NCBI GenBank assembly: GCA_021324015.1
Contig: JAJPJX010000068.1
Span: forward strand, 1-64,000
DNA from: Solibacteraceae bacterium
Lineage (GTDB): Bacteria; Acidobacteriota; Terriglobia; Bryobacterales; Bryobacteraceae
Direction of reading: 5' to 3'
DNA: 64,000 bases
The position numbers and the translations under genes were made by a program. Positions 7,416 through 15,795 of this stretch are shown here, piece after piece (within the stretch, counting starts at the first letter, position 1; each line of letters begins with the position of its first letter). The notes below the pieces were generated by a model. It made no database searches, was not told the DNA's origin, and saw only the letters and a list, made by a program, of their open reading frames with translations.

Positions 7416-8102
7416 ATGGCTCAGATCGAACTCACCAACGTATCGAAAACCTACCACGATCACGTCGCGGTGCATGCGCTGGCCAACATCAACCTGGCAA
7501 TCGAGAAGGGCGAATTCGCCGCGGCCGTCGGTCCATCCGGTTCCGGCAAGACGACGCTACTTAATCTCATCGGTGCGCTCGACACGCCCGACAGTGGCGC
7601 CATCCGTATCGGCGAACTCGAAATCACCTCCACACCCGCCGCCAAGCTCGCTGACTTCCGCTTGCGGCATCTGGGCTTCGTCTTTCAGTCCTTCAATCTT
7701 TTTCCTGTATTGAGCGTTCTTGAGAACCTGGAGTTCGTGCCGGCGCTTCGCGGATTGCCGAAGCCCGACCGCGTCCATCGCGCGGAACAGCTTCTGGAGG
7801 CAGTGGGCATGATCGATCTGCGCGATAAACGCCCGGACGAATTGAGCGGCGGGCAACAGCAACGCGTCGCCGTACTCCGCGCGATCCTGCCAGAGCCCGA
7901 TCTGGTTCTCGCCGACGAACCCACGGCGAATCTCGACTCAGAGAACGCAGCGCTGCTGCTCGATATGATGGAGCGCCTCAATCATGAGCGCGCAGTCACG
8001 TTTCTTTTCTCGACCCACGACCCTGCGGTGATGAGTCGCGCGCGGCGGCTTATTCGCCTGAAAGACGGCCGAATCGTGGAAGATCAAGTGCCAAAGCGGT
8101 GA
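7416..8102 (+). CDS. ABC transporter ATP-binding protein, LolD/MacB type
   Basis: The 228-residue ATPase starts MAQIELTNVSKTYHDH. It carries Walker A GPSGSGKTT, the Q-loop VFQSFNLFPVLSV, signature LSGGQQQRVAVLRA (Leu replaces the more usual Ala), Walker B LVLADEPTANLD, and the switch His in FLFSTHDP. It belongs to the subfamily serving Lol-, MacB- and FtsX-like permeases and should work with the permease just upstream. The ATG at 7416 is chosen because the family profile begins there; the open frame upstream is a shadow of the permease gene. Its stop overlaps the GTG of the outer-membrane protein (GTGA). Confidence 0.92.
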   Translation: MAQIELTNVSKTYHDHVAVHALANINLAIEKGEFAAAVGPSGSGKTTLLNLIGALDTPDSGAIRIGELEITSTPAAKLADFRLRHLGFVFQSFNLFPVLSVLENLEFVPALRGLPKPDRVHRAEQLLEAVGMIDLRDKRPDELSGGQQQRVAVLRAILPEPDLVLADEPTANLDSENAALLLDMMERLNHERAVTFLFSTHDPAVMSRARRLIRLKDGRIVEDQVPKR

Positions 8103-9286
8103 AACGAGCGGCCTGCCTGTTAATTGTTTCACTCGCGGTGCTTGCTCAATCCCCGTGCCCCCAAGATACACAACCAGCATGGACCCAACAATTCGGCGGC
8201 TACTTCAAGGACCTGGCCAGCACATCGCGCTCCTACTTCACGCAAGGCGCCTGGGGCGACAATCTGGATCGCCTGCGGCTCACTTACGATGCCAAGTATA
8301 GTGACTGGTTCGCTTTGCACGTGGATTACGACAATGAAATACACGAAGGCAATCTCATCGGTCTTCCCGATTTCGCCACGGTGCGCGATCGGCAAAACGC
8401 CGCCTGGCTTGATCTGCTGCATGGTTTCGTAAACGAGCCGAACGCCTATTGGGATACTTCCCTCTACCGCGGATACGTTTCTTTCCGCAGCAACTCCGCG
8501 GCGTTTACCGTGGGGCGCCAGCGGATCGGCTGGGGAACGGCTCATTTCTTTAGCCCCATGGACATGTTCAATCCGATCAGCCCTCTTCAGGTCGAATCCG
8601 ACGAACGCCAGGGCGTCGATGCCATGCTCGGCGAATTTCGTTCTTCCGGAGGGCTTCGGTGGAACGCACTCTATGCTCCCCAGAACGGCTTTCGCCGTTC
8701 CACATCCGCGGTCCGCCTCAGCCGGACGATTCACAATTACGATTTCGATGTGGTGGCGGCACGTTTCGGCCAGGATTGGACCACCGGGCTTGACTTCGCC
8801 GGCCAAGCGAAAGGAGCAGGCGTGCGGGGAGAGTTGACCTTTCGGTGGCGCCATCCCACCCCTGGTGTTGTGAATATCTCGACTCGCGATGCATTGCGGT
8901 TAGTGATCGGCAGCGACTACGCGTTTGCCAATGGTCTGTACGTAGTGGGCGAGTATTTCTATAATCAGGGCCAACCGGATCTTTCGCCAAGCCATTCGTT
9001 TGATCCCACTGTGCTGCTGCAATTCTCGAACGAGATCTTTACCCTCCATCGCCATTTCCTGTCGGCAGGCGCAAGTTATCCGTTGACGCCATTATGGAAG
9101 CTGGAAACCTATGTGGTTGGCGATGTGGCGGGCGAATCGGCGGTTTTCCTGCCGCGCTTGAGTCATAGCCTGTCGGCCAACACCGACCTGAACTTCGGCG
9201 CCCAATTGTTCGCTTCCTCACAAACGGGGGAATTCCACGGCCTGTCGGACTTGGCCTATATCGAATTCGTGTTTCATTTCCGTTGA
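8099..9286 (+). CDS. Predicted outer-membrane beta-barrel protein
   Basis: The 395-residue protein starts at GTG 8099, overlapping the ATPase stop, and has a signal peptide (KRAACLLIVSLAVLAQ). The rest is rich in alternating aromatic strands (RLTYDAKYSDWFALHVDYDNE, split as RLTYDAKYSDW and FALHVDYDNE; SLYRGYVSFRSNSAAFTVG; RQRIGWGTAHFF) and ends with the aromatic residue pattern FVFHFR typical of barrels inserted by Bam. It resembles DUF1302- or alginate-export-like barrels that accompany LolA-like proteins and Lol-type or MMPL exporters. It may be the outer-membrane end of the route built by the upstream genes. Substrate is unknown. Confidence 0.7.
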   Translation: MKRAACLLIVSLAVLAQSPCPQDTQPAWTQQFGGYFKDLASTSRSYFTQGAWGDNLDRLRLTYDAKYSDWFALHVDYDNEIHEGNLIGLPDFATVRDRQNAAWLDLLHGFVNEPNAYWDTSLYRGYVSFRSNSAAFTVGRQRIGWGTAHFFSPMDMFNPISPLQVESDERQGVDAMLGEFRSSGGLRWNALYAPQNGFRRSTSAVRLSRTIHNYDFDVVAARFGQDWTTGLDFAGQAKGAGVRGELTFRWRHPTPGVVNISTRDALRLVIGSDYAFANGLYVVGEYFYNQGQPDLSPSHSFDPTVLLQFSNEIFTLHRHFLSAGASYPLTPLWKLETYVVGDVAGESAVFLPRLSHSLSANTDLNFGAQLFASSQTGEFHGLSDLAYIEFVFHFR

Positions 9287-9428
9287 TTTTTCCGCAGGCG
9301 ACACGCCATGACCTCCTCGAGAGGCCCGCTCCGATTACGAATGGTGCGGTCCAGACGGGTCTGGGTTTATATCCTGGCGTGGTCGAAAAGAATGGTGTGC
9401 AAAAAGAACCCCCGAAGGAGCTCAGCTA

Positions 9429-9790
9429 TTGCCGAAGCTGAATGTTGATGGCGATCCGAAGTGGAGCACACGGTACGTGACCGTGGTGGATCTCAACGGT
9501 GATGGCTATCCGGACATCGTGGCTGCCAACCGCGGCGACATCCGGACTTGGTGGACGGAAAGCCCGGCAGATTTCGTCGGCGATGCGCGCTCGACCTGTT
9601 CTTGCCTCATCGCGACGGCGGCCAGAGCATCCTGCTTTGGAACGATGGCAAGGGGCACTTCCCGACCTCGACCAAGGCAGGGGCAGCTAACGCCTGGATT
9701 CGCAGGGTGCGGCCGGTAACCTCGACGTCGACTGGCGGCCCGATCTGGTGTTCAGACATCGTCGCCAGGCTCACGCCGTTACGGCGATCT
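9429..9790 (+). pseudogene. Decayed FG-GAP/VCBS-repeat protein fragment
   Basis: Repeat-like segments appear in successive frames: VTVVDLNGDGYPDIVAANRG (from about 9479), then QSILLWNDGKGHFPTSTKAG (about 9620-9680) and GNLDVDWRPDLVFRHRRQ (about 9712-9770). Read across at least two frame changes they form the usual calcium-binding VCBS/FG-GAP blades (DxNGDGxPDI, LWNDGKGHF, DxDxRPDLV). No start, signal peptide or intact frame remains, and the stretch 9287-9428 shows nothing else. This is the remnant of a secreted beta-propeller gene. Confidence 0.6.
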
Positions 9791-9887
9791 GGCCTGGCCG
9801 CGACTGCGAGCCAGGGTCCAAAGGTCCAAAAGCCTCCAATTGCGACCCGCCACAACAGAATTCCCGTACACTTAAGATAGGAAGAAC

Positions 9888-10802
9888 ATGTTCACCTGGA
9901 TCTGCCCGCAGTGCGGCCGGGAAGTCCCGCCGTCTTACAGCGAGTGTCCGAACTGCGCCCCGGCACAACCAGCGGCGCCGGTGCAGGCTCCGCCGCCTCC
10001 GCAGGTGGTGCCGCAATATCCGCAGCCTGTCCCCCCGCCTCAGCAGGCGCCTCCGCCGCAGGCCGCGCCACCACCACTTCCGCCCCCGCAGCCTCCTTAT
10101 GCACCTCCTCCGCCCCCGCAGCCTGCCTACGCCCCGCCGCCGCAGGCCGGGCCGCCGCAGGCCGCGCCGCCGCAGGCATATGCGCCTCCTCCACCGCAGC
10201 CCCCGCAAGCGTATTACCCCCAGCCTGCCGCGCCGCCGCCGTTCGCGTCCTCGCCGCTGTTCGGCGCTCCGGCGCCCGCCGAGCCTGTGCCCGCCGCACG
10301 AGTGGGGTTACCCACCTGGCTGATGAGCCTGATCTTCGCCCTGGCCTTCCTGGGAGCGGGCGCCTGCATCTATTGGGTCGTGCAGCACCTCCAGGGCGGG
10401 GGATCATCCGCCTCGACGACCGCTCCCGCCTCCCAGGCTGCCCCGAAACTCGAGAACGTGCCCGCCCAGGGACAGGCCGCCGCGCAGGAAAATCCCTTGC
10501 AGAAGTACGTCGAAGTGACCGGCGTACGCTTCCTGCAGAATGCGAAAAAGCAGACTGAGGCGCGCTTCGTGGTGGTGAACCATTCCGGCGCGGACGCCGC
10601 GGACCTTTCCGCCACCGTCAAGATCCTGGGCCGCACCCAGAAGGAGGGCGAAGAGCCCGTGGGCCAGTTTACCTTCCAGGGCGTCTCGCTGGGACCTTAC
10701 GAATCCAAGGAACTCTCGGCGCCGCTCCAGACCAAGCTGCGTGTGTACGAACTGCCGGACTGGCAGATGACCGACACCCGCGTGCAGCTCAGCTCTCGGT
10801 AG
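9888..10802 (+). CDS. Zinc-ribbon, proline-rich single-pass membrane protein
   Basis: The 304-residue protein has four parts. Residues 1-24 form a zinc ribbon (CPQCG at 6-10 and CPNC at 22-25). Residues 26-135 are almost wholly Pro, Gln, Ala and Tyr in repeats such as PPPPPQPAY. One membrane helix follows (LMSLIFALAFLGAGACIYWVV). The C-terminal domain of about 120 residues (YVEVTGVRFLQNAKKQ, ARFVVVNHSGADAADLS) resembles FxLYD-like Ig folds. The long polyproline stretches should need EF-P for translation. The last 14 nt overlap the convergent SRPBCC gene. Role unknown; such proteins are common in acidobacterial genomes. Confidence 0.8.
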   Translation: MFTWICPQCGREVPPSYSECPNCAPAQPAAPVQAPPPPQVVPQYPQPVPPPQQAPPPQAAPPPLPPPQPPYAPPPPPQPAYAPPPQAGPPQAAPPQAYAPPPPQPPQAYYPQPAAPPPFASSPLFGAPAPAEPVPAARVGLPTWLMSLIFALAFLGAGACIYWVVQHLQGGGSSASTTAPASQAAPKLENVPAQGQAAAQENPLQKYVEVTGVRFLQNAKKQTEARFVVVNHSGADAADLSATVKILGRTQKEGEEPVGQFTFQGVSLGPYESKELSAPLQTKLRVYELPDWQMTDTRVQLSSR

Positions 10803-11259
10803 CCGTCGTGCGGATCATGTCCTCCAGCGCCGCCTGCCGATAGGCAAAAATGCCGTCCAACTGGCGGCGCACCAGCAGAAAATGCGCCAGCCTGCCCAGC
10901 AGGCCCAAGGGCAGGGCGTATTCCACGCGGTCGCGGATCACGGTGCCCTCTTCGATGGGCCATAGCTCGTGGTGGTGCCGCCACAGGCGGTACGGTCCTT
11001 CCGCCTGCTCGTCCACGAAGTAAAACGGCGGTTCGTATTCGGTAATCACCGTCCTCCAGCGGATGGGGATGCGCAGCCAACTGATGCGATAGGTGATCTC
11101 CGCGCCGCGCCGCATACGCACGCGCTCCCGGGAGGTGATCTCGAAACGCAGCCAGGGCGGCGTGATGCGCGCCAGGTTGTAAGGGTCTTCGAAGATCTGA
11201 AAAGCCTCCTGCACCGAGACTGGCAAGGTCAATTCGGTTTGTAGCGTGTAAAGCTTCAT
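10789..11259 (-). CDS. SRPBCC superfamily protein (START/Bet v 1-like)
   Basis: The 156-residue protein has a START/Bet v 1-like pattern: TLQTELTLPVSVQEAFQIF, ITPPWLRFEI, the long strand pair ITYRISWLRIPIRWRTVI, YFVDEQAEGPYRLWRHHHEL and the C-terminal helix RLAHFLLVRRQLDGIFAYR. Relatives bind lipids or other hydrophobic ligands in a central cavity and are often labelled cell-division inhibitor or cyclase/dehydrase. No signal peptide or membrane segment is seen. It is transcribed away from the endonuclease III gene, with a 135-bp gap between the two starts. Its 3' end overlaps the upstream convergent gene by 14 nt. Confidence 0.8.
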   Translation of the reverse strand: MKLYTLQTELTLPVSVQEAFQIFEDPYNLARITPPWLRFEITSRERVRMRRGAEITYRISWLRIPIRWRTVITEYEPPFYFVDEQAEGPYRLWRHHHELWPIEEGTVIRDRVEYALPLGLLGRLAHFLLVRRQLDGIFAYRQAALEDMIRTTATES

Positions 11260-11394
11260 CGACCCGCAGCCCCCCTGTTGTGGAGAGCCACTCCGCGACT
11301 ATTTTAGATACTGGGCGGCGCGCGGCGCCACTGCCCGGCGAACGGGCGCATGGTATCCTACGAACTTACCCCACGCTGCCTCCGGGACCGGACC

Positions 11395-12078
11395 ATGGCC
11401 GCTACGAAAACCGCTGCGCCGAAGCGCCCTAAGACCGCCGCTGAGCGGCAGTCCCGCGTGCACCGCATCCTGCATCTGCTCGACGAGATGTACCCCGGCG
11501 TCACCTGCGCCCTGGTCCATCGCACGCCCTGGGAACTGCTGGTCGCCACCATTCTTTCCGCGCAGTGCACCGATAAGCGGGTCAACGAAGTTACGCCCGG
11601 CCTGTTCGCCAAGTACCCCACGCCCCAGGATTTCGCGGCCGTGCGCCCGGAAGTGCTGGCGCAGGATATCCGCAGCACCGGTTTCTTCAACAACAAAGCC
11701 AAATCCATCGTGGGCGCGGCGCGCAAGATCGTGCACGAATTCTGCGGCCAGGTTCCCCGCAGCATGGAAGAACTACTCACCGTCCCCGGTGCGGCGCGCA
11801 AGACCTCCAACGTGGTGCTGGGAACCGCCTACGGCATCGCTTCGGGCGTGGTCGTGGACACCCATGTGCAGCGCATCGCCCGGCGCCTGGATCTCACGCG
11901 GAACACCGACCCGGTCAAGATCGAGCAGGACCTGATGAAAATCATCCCCCAGGAAAATTGGATTCTGTTTTCCCACCAGTTGATTCATCACGGCCGGCAG
12001 CTCTGCGTGGCCCGCAAGCCCAAGTGCGCGGAATGCAAGCTCGAGCCGGTGTGTTACGCCAAAGACAAAACCGTCTGA
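11395..12078 (+). CDS. nth: Endonuclease III, DNA glycosylase/AP lyase
   Basis: The 227-residue enzyme removes oxidised pyrimidines and cleaves AP sites in base-excision repair. It shows LLVATILSAQCTDKRVNEV, the helix-hairpin-helix with the catalytic Lys in VPGAARKTSNVVLG (canonical LPGVGRKTANVVL; the middle Gly is Ala here), the catalytic Asp in VVVDTHVQRIARRL, and a complete [4Fe-4S] motif C-x6-C-x2-C-x5-C (CVARKPKCAECKLEPVC). ATG 11395 is preferred over the upstream in-frame ATG at 11350 because the family starts just before AERQSRVHRIL. The next gene begins eight bases after the stop. Confidence 0.95.
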   Translation: MAATKTAAPKRPKTAAERQSRVHRILHLLDEMYPGVTCALVHRTPWELLVATILSAQCTDKRVNEVTPGLFAKYPTPQDFAAVRPEVLAQDIRSTGFFNNKAKSIVGAARKIVHEFCGQVPRSMEELLTVPGAARKTSNVVLGTAYGIASGVVVDTHVQRIARRLDLTRNTDPVKIEQDLMKIIPQENWILFSHQLIHHGRQLCVARKPKCAECKLEPVCYAKDKTV

Positions 12079-12086
12079 GCCCTGCC

Positions 12087-12623
12087 GTGCGCCCCTTCAG
12101 GCCCGTGTTGGTTTCGGTTCTCCTAGTTATTCTCACGGCCTGCGGCGAAGCTCCGGAAGCCTACGCCCCGCCGCCGCAGCGTCAGGCCCCCGAAGGTTCC
12201 GGCTACGCCTACCTGGGACGATACGTGCACATGAACGATATCAACGCGGAAGCTTACCTGGTCCACGATGTGGCGCCGGCCGTGGAAAGCGGCGCCTGGC
12301 GCTGGACCTGGCGGCGTCCGGAACTGCGCTTCTATCTGCGCGAAACCGCCGGCCTCGAATTCGCCCTGGATTTCGCCATTGCCGACGCCACCTTCCGTCA
12401 GACTGGGCCGGTGACGCTCACGCTCTTCCTCAACGGGCAGCGCTTCAGCGAGGTGCGGTGTCCCCGGCCCGGCGCGCGGCAGGTGCGCGTGCCCGTGCCC
12501 GCGGGCTTGGCCCACGCCAACGCAGTGAACACCGTGGTCATCCAACCCGATAAAGTCTGGGTCTCCCCCACCGACGGCGCCGTGCTCGGCTTCATCCTCA
12601 GCGGGGCAGGGTTCGTGCCGTGA
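12087..12623 (+). CDS. Predicted lipoprotein of unknown function
   Basis: A GTG at 12087, eight bases after nth, opens a 178-residue frame with a lipoprotein signal (VLVSVLLVILTAC, lipobox LTAC). The mature part has a beta-rich domain: GYAYLGRYVHMNDI, RWTWRRPELRFYLRETAGL, TLFLNGQRFSEVRC and GLAHANAVNTVVIQPDKVW. This looks like a small jelly-roll or carbohydrate-binding type fold, but I recognise no family. The stop overlaps the GTG of the following membrane glycosyltransferase-like gene (GTGA), so the two are coupled and probably act together at the cell surface. Confidence 0.7.
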   Translation: MRPFRPVLVSVLLVILTACGEAPEAYAPPPQRQAPEGSGYAYLGRYVHMNDINAEAYLVHDVAPAVESGAWRWTWRRPELRFYLRETAGLEFALDFAIADATFRQTGPVTLTLFLNGQRFSEVRCPRPGARQVRVPVPAGLAHANAVNTVVIQPDKVWVSPTDGAVLGFILSGAGFVP

Positions 12624-14842
12624 TTCCACAGGCCGTTTACATTCTATTCGGGTTCGCGTACACCGTGGCGGTGGCCGCGGCGCTCGGCAAACTGCTGCTG
12701 CGCGGCCTGCGCTTGCGCTTCTTTCGGGAAGAGGAGCACGTGCTCGCGTTCCTGACGGGCGCGCCCCTGCTCAGCACCCTGGTCTTTCTACTGTGTACTG
12801 CGGGACTGGCGCGCAAGGGCGTGTTTCTGGCCGTGGGCGCCGTCATCCTGACCGTGGCCTGGCGCCGCGGCGCGCATCGCCCGCAGGGTGATCCGCTGCC
12901 CCCGCTGGATCCCTTCTGGCGGCGCCTGTTCCTGCTGCTGTTCGCCGCCTTCGCCCTGCTCTACTGGAGCAATTCCATGGCTCCGGAGATCAGTCCGGAT
13001 GGCACGTCCTACCACCTGGGCCTGGTGGCCCGCTACCTGCGCGAGCACGGGTTCCGCCGCCTCACCACCAACATGTATGCGAACCTCTCGCAGGGCGTGG
13101 AGATGCTGTTCCTATTCGCCTTCGCCTTCGGGCGGCACTCCGCCGCGGCCATGGTGCACTTCGCGTTTCTGCTGGCGCTGCCGCTGGCCATGGTGTGTTA
13201 CGGCCGCCGCTTCCAGGCGGCGCCGGCGGGCGCCTGCGGCGCGCTGCTGGTCTTTCTCAGCCCCGTGGTCGGCGTAGACGGCATCAGCGCGTACATCGAT
13301 GTGGCGGTCGCCGCCCTGGCTTTCACCCTCTTCTATTTCCTCCAGGTGTGGGACGCCGAACGCGCGGACGGGTTGTGGATTCCCATCGGACTGGTGGCCG
13401 GGTTCGGATACGCCGCCAAATACACCGCGGTGCTGGGCGTGCCCTACGCCCTGGGCTTTCTGCTGTGGAAACTGCGGCGCAAACGCGCGCTTCTGCTGCG
13501 CGCCGCCGCCACCGTGGCCGCTTGCGCCTTCCTGATGATGCTGCCTTGGCTGGCTAAGAACTGGCTCTGGGTGCACAATCCGGTCTCACCCTTCTTCAAC
13601 GCGTACTTTCCCAACCGCTATGTGACACCCGGCTTCGAGGGCGAATACGTGGCATACCTGCGGAACTACGGGCTCAAAAGCCGGTGGCAGATTCCCGCCC
13701 AGATCACCATCGGCGGCACACTTTCCGGCGTATTCGGCCCGGTCTTCCTGTTGGCTCCCCTGGCGCTGGTGGCTCTCCGCTGGCCCATGGGCCGGCAACT
13801 GCTGCTGGCCGCGCTGATCTTCGGCATTCCCTACGCGCAAAACATTGGCACGCGCTTTCTGATTCCCGCGGCGCCCTTTATCGCCATCGCGCTGGCCATG
13901 GTCTTTTTGGGCTTGGGGCGCGCGGGACGATACGCAGGCGTTGCCCTGGTGGTGATCCACGCGGTACTCTCCTGGCCGGACGTGCTGGCGTTGTACACCG
14001 GACCCACTACCTGGCGGCTGGTCAAAGTGACTTGGCGCGAGGCTCTGCGCATCAAGCCCGAAGAGGGTTTCCTGCGCTCGAACCTGCCTTCCTACGGCAT
14101 CGCGCGCCTCATCGAGCGGAACGTGCCGCCCGAGGGCGCTGTCCTGACCTTCAGCCCCGTGCCGGAGGCCTACACTTCCCGTAACGTGCTGGTGGGCTAC
14201 CAGTCCGCTTCGAACCGCGTGCTCCAGGACATTCTGTGGACCCCGCTCACCTCGGATTTTGCCCCCACCTGGCTGCTGCGCTTTCGTTTTCCGGGGCAAA
14301 GCCTGCGGCGCATGCGCGTCGTCCAGACCGCGCGCGGCGGGCCGGATTACTGGAGCATCAGCGAAATGCGCGTATATGCGGACGGAAAAGAATATCCGCG
14401 CGCCGCTTCCTGGCGGCTGCGGGCGCATCCCAACCCCTGGTACGTGCAACTGGCCTTCGACAACAGTGCCGTCACTCGCTGGTCCAGCCAGCAGACCCTC
14501 TTCCCGGGCATGTTCATCGAGGCGGATTTCGGCGCGTCCCTGCCAGTGGACGAAGTGCGGCTGGCCTGCGCGCACGATCAGTACAAAGTGCGCCTGCGTC
14601 TCGAGGGCCAGACCGCCGCGGGACAATGGAAGACGCTGGCGGCCAAGCCCGAAGAGAGCGAAGCCCCGCCGCTTTCTGGCATGCGCCGCGCGGCAATCGA
14701 GGAAGTCAAGGCCCGCGGCGTGGGTTACCTGGTGGTCTCGGATGCGGATTATTACGCCGCCGATTTCCGCGCCAACTTCGCGCAGTGGGGCATCCTGGAA
14801 ATCGCCGAAAGCAACGGCTACCGCTTGTACAGGCTCTTATGA
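12620..14842 (+). CDS. GT-C fold membrane glycosyltransferase-like protein with C-terminal discoidin-like domain
   Basis: The 740-residue protein has about 11-12 membrane helices in its first 460 residues. The first long loop after helix 4 reads MAPEISPDGTSYHLGLVARYL, whose Asp fits the metal/phosphate-binding acid of GT39/PMT-like GT-C enzymes (written here as MAPEISPDGT and SYHLGLVARYL). The C-terminal 200 residues are soluble and contain a jelly-roll-like stretch (YWSISEMRVYADGKEYP, VTRWSSQQTLFPGMFIEADF) resembling F5/8 type C domains. It probably moves a sugar from a polyprenyl-phosphate donor on the periplasmic side. GTG start at 12620 and ATGA end are both coupled to neighbours. Confidence 0.75.
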   Translation: MIPQAVYILFGFAYTVAVAAALGKLLLRGLRLRFFREEEHVLAFLTGAPLLSTLVFLLCTAGLARKGVFLAVGAVILTVAWRRGAHRPQGDPLPPLDPFWRRLFLLLFAAFALLYWSNSMAPEISPDGTSYHLGLVARYLREHGFRRLTTNMYANLSQGVEMLFLFAFAFGRHSAAAMVHFAFLLALPLAMVCYGRRFQAAPAGACGALLVFLSPVVGVDGISAYIDVAVAALAFTLFYFLQVWDAERADGLWIPIGLVAGFGYAAKYTAVLGVPYALGFLLWKLRRKRALLLRAAATVAACAFLMMLPWLAKNWLWVHNPVSPFFNAYFPNRYVTPGFEGEYVAYLRNYGLKSRWQIPAQITIGGTLSGVFGPVFLLAPLALVALRWPMGRQLLLAALIFGIPYAQNIGTRFLIPAAPFIAIALAMVFLGLGRAGRYAGVALVVIHAVLSWPDVLALYTGPTTWRLVKVTWREALRIKPEEGFLRSNLPSYGIARLIERNVPPEGAVLTFSPVPEAYTSRNVLVGYQSASNRVLQDILWTPLTSDFAPTWLLRFRFPGQSLRRMRVVQTARGGPDYWSISEMRVYADGKEYPRAASWRLRAHPNPWYVQLAFDNSAVTRWSSQQTLFPGMFIEADFGASLPVDEVRLACAHDQYKVRLRLEGQTAAGQWKTLAAKPEESEAPPLSGMRRAAIEEVKARGVGYLVVSDADYYAADFRANFAQWGILEIAESNGYRLYRLL

Positions 14843-15795
14843 CTGGCGAGCTTTTTCTGGGCGTGGATGGCGGGCAGTCCTCCACGACCGCTCTGATTGG
14901 AGACGAGGCCGGGCAGGTGCTGGGCGCCGGCGTGGGAGGGCCCTGTAACCACGTGGGACCCGCCGAAGCCCGACGCAAATTCACCGCTGCCATGGAGGAG
15001 TGCGTGGGCGCGGCCTGCGCGCAGGCCGGCCTGGACCGGCGCACGGTGCGCTTCGCCGTGGCCTGCTTCGGCATGAGCGGCGGGCCCGCGGATAAGGAAG
15101 GCATCCTCGCCGAAATCCTTCCCGCCAACCGGCTCATCGTAACCACGGATGCGGTGATCGCGCTTTCCGGCGCCACCGCCGGCGAACCGGGTATCATTAC
15201 CATTTCCGGCACCGGCTCGATCGCCTTCGGGCGCAACGCCGCGGGCCGCACGGCGCGCGTGGGAGGCTGGGGGCACATCTTCGGCGACGAGGGCAGCGGC
15301 TTCGATATCGCCCGGCAGGCCCTGCGCGCCGCCTTGCGCATGGAGGAGGGCTGGGGAGCGGATACCGCGCTGCGCGGCTTGCTGCTCGCGGAAACCGGCG
15401 CGGCGGATGCCAACGACATGCTGCACCTGTTCTACACCGAGGCTTGGCCGCGCTCCCGCGTGGCCCGCCTGGCAACCCTGGTGGACCAGGCGGCCCGCGC
15501 CGCCGACACCGTGGCCCTGGAACTGCTGCACAACGCCGCGCAGCAACTGGCCGTGTTTACCGCCTCCGTGCGCCGCCAGCTATTCCAGCCCGGCGAGCCG
15601 GTAGCGGTGGCCTATATCGGCGGCGTCTTCGGCAGCGGCGTCCTGCTCGAGCGCTACCGCCAGTTGGTGGAGCTCGAGGAGGGCACCCGCTGCGGGCCGC
15701 CCATCTACGGGCCCGCCGCGGGCGCGCTGCTCGAGGCCTACCGCGCCGCCGGCCTGCACCCCGCGCTCCGCAATCTTCCCGAGGTCAAAGCATGA
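14839..15795 (+). CDS. BadF/BadG/BcrA/BcrD ATPase family sugar kinase (GlcNAc kinase-like)
   Basis: The 318-residue protein is an ASKHA-fold kinase. The phosphate-1 loop is LGVDGGQSSTTALIGD, phosphate-2 is ISGTGSIAFGRN, and GGWGHIFGDEGSGFDIARQA is characteristic of the N-acetylglucosamine kinase branch of the BadF/BadG family. AYIGGVFGSG forms the adenosine site near the C-terminus. It most likely phosphorylates an amino sugar, perhaps salvaged from peptidoglycan; the alternative is an activator ATPase, but no dehydratase subunits are nearby. The ATG overlaps the stop of the GT-C gene, and its own stop overlaps the peptidase start, so three genes form one coupled chain. Confidence 0.85.
   Translation: MTGELFLGVDGGQSSTTALIGDEAGQVLGAGVGGPCNHVGPAEARRKFTAAMEECVGAACAQAGLDRRTVRFAVACFGMSGGPADKEGILAEILPANRLIVTTDAVIALSGATAGEPGIITISGTGSIAFGRNAAGRTARVGGWGHIFGDEGSGFDIARQALRAALRMEEGWGADTALRGLLLAETGAADANDMLHLFYTEAWPRSRVARLATLVDQAARAADTVALELLHNAAQQLAVFTASVRRQLFQPGEPVAVAYIGGVFGSGVLLERYRQLVELEEGTRCGPPIYGPAAGALLEAYRAAGLHPALRNLPEVKA

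Noticed and set aside
9771-10208. Arg-rich minus-strand frame opposite the proline-rich region
   Set aside because: It is the mirror of Pro/Gln codons (CCG/CAG) and has no independent signal.
9888-10300. Proline-rich coding stretch as a CRISPR-like or DNA repeat
   Set aside because: The repetition comes from short amino-acid repeats in one open frame; there are no spaced identical units. No CRISPR array is seen anywhere in the window.
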